Shown here: positions 63,522-64,000 of the stretch, piece by piece
Numbering within the stretch: position 1 is the first letter of the stretch
How the letters are laid out: every line of letters starts with the position of its first letter
The notes under the pieces: model-generated
What the model saw: only the letters and a program-made list of their open reading frames with translations
Told to the model about the DNA's origin: nothing
Databases searched by the model: none
Source of the DNA: Candidatus Abyssobacteria bacterium SURF_5
GTDB taxonomy: Bacteria > Abyssobacteria > SURF-5
Direction of reading: 5' to 3'
Length of the DNA: 64,000 bases
Assembly (NCBI GenBank): GCA_003598085.1
Contig: QZKU01000127.1
Span: 24,334 to 88,333 of the forward strand
Translations under genes and position numbers: made by a program

Positions 63522-64000
63522 GAATTGTTCCTTTCCCGCTGCCCAGTATCAAACAATTTTTTCAATTATAGTAACGCGCGCGCACCGTGTCAAATGCCGT
63601 GGCCGACCGCCGGCGCAACGAATAAGACTAGCTTACAGTCCACAGCAAGACAGACCACTCGACAGTCCACAGTCCACAGCAAGACAGACTACAGCAAGAA
63701 CAATCAACACAAACGCCATCGACGACTGGCGTGAGATAGAAGTTCAGGTTTGTTTGCGGAGAGAGCGAATCAAACCATTCAACATGTTTGCTGCCTTTAT
63801 CCCTCCGGACCAAAGCCATTCATTCAAGACGAGCCCGGCTGCTTTTTGTACGGACTGCATTCTGCCGCTCTCGAAGTTCCCCCCTTTGGAAAAGGGGGAT
63901 TAAGAGAAATTCCTTTAAAGCGCCTTTTCTCCCCCTGAGGCGGAACCGTCTAAAACCGGTCACAGACTTTATCCATGCAAAGACCGGCTCTACCCGTGCG
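63522..64000. other. Right-end non-coding region with repeats
   Basis: No gene seen. Two copies of the CAGTCCACAG...CAAGACAG module lie at 63636-63653 and 63662-63687, the second with an extra heptad. A hairpin-capable CCCCCCTTT/AAAGGGGG repeat lies at 63876-63905, related to the one at 58795-58830. Confidence 0.6.

Noticed and set aside
1-64000. tRNA and rRNA genes
   Set aside because: I looked for T-loop signatures and conserved rRNA blocks on both strands and saw none; a covariance search would be needed to exclude a divergent tRNA.

Overview
The window is bacterial protein-coding DNA from what looks like an anaerobic or facultatively anaerobic Gram-negative heterotroph. The evidence is a complete [FeFe]-hydrogenase operon with its maturases, ADP-forming acetate/acyl-CoA synthetases, thiolase and acyl-CoA dehydrogenase, a 12-haem secreted cytochrome c, an HtrA-type protease, and an unusually dense set of two-component proteins. 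There is no rRNA, tRNA, CRISPR array, transposase or phage gene, so the lineage cannot be named. The gene mix would fit an uncultured Desulfobacterota-like or candidate-phylum organism, but that is inference only.

Layout. 1-957: 5' part of a sulfatase-fold hydrolase that runs off the left edge. 12473 down to 1150 (minus): one apparent operon of sensor kinase, two single-domain response regulators, a giant GAPDH-like/GAPDH/phosphoglycerate kinase fusion, and a PPDK-like dikinase that lacks the PEP-binding barrel. 12811-20360 (minus): acetate/acyl-CoA block (CoA-transferase fused to GNAT, ADP-forming acyl-CoA synthetase, OFA-family transporter, AMP-forming Acs). 21434 down to 20469: a REC-CBS protein. 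21895-34302 (plus): hydrogenase operon hndA/nuoE, nuoF-gltD fusion, hydA, response regulator, DsrC/TusE-like protein(s), membrane histidine kinase, hydG, hydF, hydE. 34462-36642 (minus): a second ADP-forming acyl-CoA synthetase. 36990-39697 (minus): metallo-beta-lactamase-fold protein, comB, htrA. 39863-43562 (plus): nucleotidyltransferase, multihaem cytochrome, metallophosphoesterase. 43685-50736 (plus): five-gene signalling operon ending in an NtrC-type sigma-54 activator. 50737-51431: non-coding stretch with a sigma-54 promoter match and nested inverted repeats. 51432-55265: coiled-coil protein, BadF/GlcNAc-kinase-type ATPase, SIS-domain protein and secernin-like peptidase. 55524-56939: second sulfatase. 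57238-63521: acyl-CoA dehydrogenase, small membrane proteins, thiolase, HIT hydrolase and FHA-HEAT protein, separated by heptad-repeat-rich spacers.

The most interesting signal is regulatory. Three minus-strand units (the kinase/GAPDH-PGK/PPDK operon, the REC-CBS protein, and the second ADP-forming synthetase) each carry a -24/-12 sigma-54 promoter with exact GG-N10-GC spacing. Each also has a shared conserved element (consensus TGTAAARAAAWCYGAC on the plus strand) about 100-117 bp upstream of that promoter, which is the geometry of an enhancer site. This points to one sigma-54 regulon joining unusual glycolytic fusion enzymes to acetate/acyl-CoA energy metabolism. The NtrC-type activator at 49357-50736 is a candidate controller.

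The second notable region is the hydrogenase operon. A response regulator, a tandem DsrC-like protein interrupted at an 8-G run, and a membrane kinase lie between hydA and hydG, which suggests dedicated redox sensing for the bifurcating hydrogenase.
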